A stretch of DNA of 64,000 bases. Origin: Anaerolineae bacterium (GTDB taxonomy: Bacteria; Chloroflexota; Anaerolineae; 4572-78; J111). The stretch is taken from contig JAKLJP010000028.1 of assembly GCA_023151115.1 (NCBI GenBank), positions 32,015-96,014 on the forward strand, read 5' to 3'. Both the position numbers and the translations under genes were made by a program. Below the pieces are notes generated by a model. It saw nothing but the letters and a program-made list of their open reading frames with translations. It was not told where the DNA came from and did no database searches. Position 1 is the first letter of the stretch; the number at the start of each line of letters is the position of its first letter. Shown piece by piece: positions 62,252-64,000 of this stretch.

Positions 62252-62479
62252 TTAAATAAATAAAGCTGCGCTGATGCCACGCAAAGGGCAGCCCACTGCT
62301 TCTAGTTCCTGAGCCAGCGTCCGGAAACCGATTTGATCCTCATCAAAGACAATATCCACTTCCTGGGTTTCCAACGTAATCGTGAGTTGCTCTATGCCCG
62401 GTAAACACTGAAACCGGGCTTCCAACTTTGTCGCAACTTCTTCCGTGAGCGTAGGAATATGCAGCGCCTTAAATTCCAT
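62252..62479 (-). CDS. HMA-like small protein without the metal motif
   Basis: 75 residues from ATG 62479 (81 from TTG 62497). Beta-alpha-beta pattern TEEVATKLEARFQCLPGIEQ, then EVDIVFDEDQIGF and LAQELEAVGC resembles heavy-metal-associated domains, but the CxxC metal site is absent, so copper binding is unlikely. No clear ribosome site. It converges on the helicase gene. Confidence 0.6.
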   Translation of the reverse strand: MEFKALHIPTLTEEVATKLEARFQCLPGIEQLTITLETQEVDIVFDEDQIGFRTLAQELEAVGCPLRGISAALFI

Positions 62480-62621
62480 AATTGATTGATTTCCCAATCC
62501 TAAACATTAATCCTTATCCAATGGTAACATCCAGCATAAATCCAAACAGCCCCGACGAATAGTGTCAGATGTCATTTTATCTCCTGACAATTGTCCTATC
62601 ACCAACTGTTAGTCAAACAAA

Positions 62622-62643
62622 ACCGCCCTCCGGGGAGGGCGGT
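62622..62643 (-). terminator. Terminator of the response regulator gene
   Basis: ACCGCCCTCC (62622-62631) with GGAGGGCGGT (62634-62643); on the minus strand TTTTG follows. About 35 bp past the stop codon. Confidence 0.75.
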
Positions 62644-62679
62644 GGAGAAGAAACCTTCAGAGCGAAAAGCAACGGGCAA

Positions 62680-63321
62680 TCAAGATTTCAAATACTGATC
62701 AAGATGATGACGAACCGCATATGCAGTGGCTTCGGCTCGATTGGCTAAACCCAGTTTATCCAGAATATGACCGACATAGTTACGCACCGTACCCTCGCCC
62801 AAATGCAGACTGGCGGCAATCTCTTTGTTGGTTTTGCCTTGCACAATCAGGCTTAATACTTTTAGCTCTCGCGCCGAAAGTTCGGCAAAGGCTTCAGGAC
62901 GGGTTGAGTTGTGCAACTCGGTCAGAGCCTCGTTTGTGGCCGCAGGGTTTAGCAAGCCAGTGCCTTCAACCGCCATTTGGATCGTCTGAATCAAGTGGTC
63001 ATTGCTAACCTGTTTCAAGACATAGCCGACCGCCCCTGCCGAAATTGCCTTCACCAGCAGTTCATCCTCGGCAAAAGAGGTTAGCATAATTACTTTTGTG
63101 GCTGCATGATTTTTAACAATCTCTCGACAAGCCTCAATCCCACTCTCCTGGCCCAACCGAACATCCATCAGCACAATATCAGGTTTCGACTCACCGGCCC
63201 GTTGAATTGCCTCGGCCTTTGTGCCAGCCTCGGCTACCACCTGCCAGCCAGGTTGGCGAGTTAATAAATTACTTAAACCTAAACGAACAACTGCATGGTC
63301 GTCCACAATCATGATCCGCAC
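62680..63321 (-). CDS. NarL/LuxR-type response regulator
   Basis: 213 residues. Receiver domain with D7, D8, phosphoacceptor D53 (VLMDVRLG), T80 region MLTSFA and K near 103 (YVLKQV); C-terminal LuxR helix-turn-helix (LSARELKVLSLIVQGKTNKE). GTG 63321 is used as AGGTGA lies seven bases upstream. No intact histidine kinase of the matching HisKA_3 type is nearby. Confidence 0.92.
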   Translation of the reverse strand: MRIMIVDDHAVVRLGLSNLLTRQPGWQVVAEAGTKAEAIQRAGESKPDIVLMDVRLGQESGIEACREIVKNHAATKVIMLTSFAEDELLVKAISAGAVGYVLKQVSNDHLIQTIQMAVEGTGLLNPAATNEALTELHNSTRPEAFAELSARELKVLSLIVQGKTNKEIAASLHLGEGTVRNYVGHILDKLGLANRAEATAYAVRHHLDQYLKS

Positions 63322-63535
63322 AAAAGATCACCTCTTTACCTGGCTAGAAGAGCCTCTTAATTTTGGCTCATTAGTTGTCGAAACACTTACTTAGAGGCTG
63401 GCATAGGGATGCCAACCTACGGGTTTTCGGATAGGTACTTATTATGAAATGATTTCGCAGTGAGGTCAAATAACTTCTAACAAAACTTGGATGGTTAAGT
63501 AATTTTCGAAATGAAGCTGTTATTTCAAGAAGAGT

Positions 63536-63566
63536 ATGTCATTTCGACCGAAGGAAGAAATCCCTA
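63536..63566. repeat. Partial catgtcatttcga repeat
   Basis: TATGTCATTTCGACCGAAGG then AGAAATCCC. It abuts the gene debris to the right. The 63322-63535 stretch before it holds only a small hairpin (ggcatagggatgcc). Confidence 0.7.
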
Positions 63567-63569
63567 TAC

Positions 63570-63960
63570 CTATACGTCAGCCCCTGGCGGATGTGCTCTT
63601 CCCAACCGGCGCGGGCCGGGGTGGCTTCTAGCTGCCCCAAGTCAACATTATAGGTACAGAGTGTTTGCGGCACGTAGCGATCATTTTCCACACCCAGCAC
63701 TTCTACAATCCGGGTAATTTTGCGGCGGTGCGATAGATACCTTTTTGAGAGAAGCGGCCAGATCACGGGCTTCATTCATGGCTTGCCGGGCTAATTCGCC
63801 CAGAGCAGCCACGGCGGCACGAGCGGGGTAATTTTCGGCCGGCAGCGCTCGTTCGTAAGCACAAACTTGGGCCAGCAAGCAATTCAAGTGCATCCAGCAG
63901 GCCGGTCAGTTGATTTTTTGGCGGATTATAATTGGCCCCAAAAACTGGACCACGAGCTAA
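63570..63960 (-). pseudogene. Frameshifted remnant of an unknown protein
   Basis: Reverse-strand reading gives consecutive protein-like pieces in different frames: ARGPVFGANYNPPKNQLTGL, then LAQVCAYERALPAENYPARA and AALGELARQAMNEARDLAAS, then RIVEVLGVENDRYVPQTLCT with NVDLGQLEATPARAGWEEHI. At least two frameshifts separate them and the repeat at 63536 cuts the end. The family was not recognised. Confidence 0.55.
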
Positions 63961-64000
63961 GGTGGATTGAAGTATAATCTACCAAACTTGTGGAGGGGTA

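Noticed and set aside
1..64000. tRNA or rRNA genes
   Set aside because: No cloverleaf with a plausible TTCRA arm or rRNA stretch was recognised on either strand by reading; a covariance-model scan was not possible here.

Overview
The window reads as chromosome of a Chloroflexota bacterium, most likely near the Anaerolineae; this is inferred from gene style, not from a marker gene. Pointers are lipoproteins with VEK/TVEV-rich linkers, a LysM domain fused to a sugar-binding protein, a DUF2079 membrane protein, a lone roadblock protein, a fused NuoB-C-D, and intergenic regions crowded with hairpins. No rRNA, tRNA or CRISPR array was recognised.

Layout. 1-6.4 kb: the start of moaA, a SufR-like Fe-S regulator, and divergently from it a complex I fragment (NuoB-C-D fusion, NuoI with a helix-hairpin-helix tail, a membrane-anchored two-Cys protein). 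6.5-8.6 kb: an ArsR-type regulator with a perfect operator and two methyltransferases, one ArsM. 8.7-20.6 kb: two ribose/xylose-type ABC sugar transporters, each led by a LacI-type regulator whose promoter carries AACGTT operators. 20.8-29.5 kb: accessory genes: a decaying toxin-antitoxin pair, a DUF2079 protein, a methyltransferase, PolX, an intact VapBC-like pair, and a DNA methyltransferase next to a putative PD-(D/E)XK nuclease. 29.7-36.2 kb: universal stress protein, then hoxEFUYHW for a bidirectional NAD-linked [NiFe] hydrogenase. 36.2-37 kb: repeats, including a 246-bp MITE-like element. 37-52.2 kb, minus strand: a 13-gene polyol operon (binding protein, two permeases, DUF2160 protein, two FGGY kinases, HAD phosphatase, two polyol-phosphate dehydrogenase-like proteins, three MDR and one SDR dehydrogenases) without its own transport ATPase. 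52.6-64 kb: roadblock protein, ISAs1 remnant, proS, dynamin-like GTPase, histidine kinase, RmlD-like reductase, XPB-type helicase, NarL-type regulator and gene debris.

The most unusual feature is a population of about 30 short internally repetitive hairpins or single arms. Each is built from a short word repeated two to four times and usually followed by its inverted complement. A small vocabulary of words (gcgtcttgcgt, gtagcagggtagca, cctcgcctcctcgcc, agattagagattgg, cacagat and others) recurs at unrelated loci. They sit between genes, inside operons, form the 3' ends of several genes, and lie in frame inside a histidine kinase ATPase domain, a helicase and, three times, a DUF2079 protein. 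A second repeat family (ends catgtcatttcga) occurs at least seven times.

How the parts fit: the transporters and the polyol operon suggest a heterotroph living on plant-type sugars and polyols. The polyol dehydrogenases make NADH, which complex I can oxidise or the Hox hydrogenase can vent as H2. The Fe-S regulator beside nuo and the palindromes before hox suggest control by redox or oxygen state (inference).
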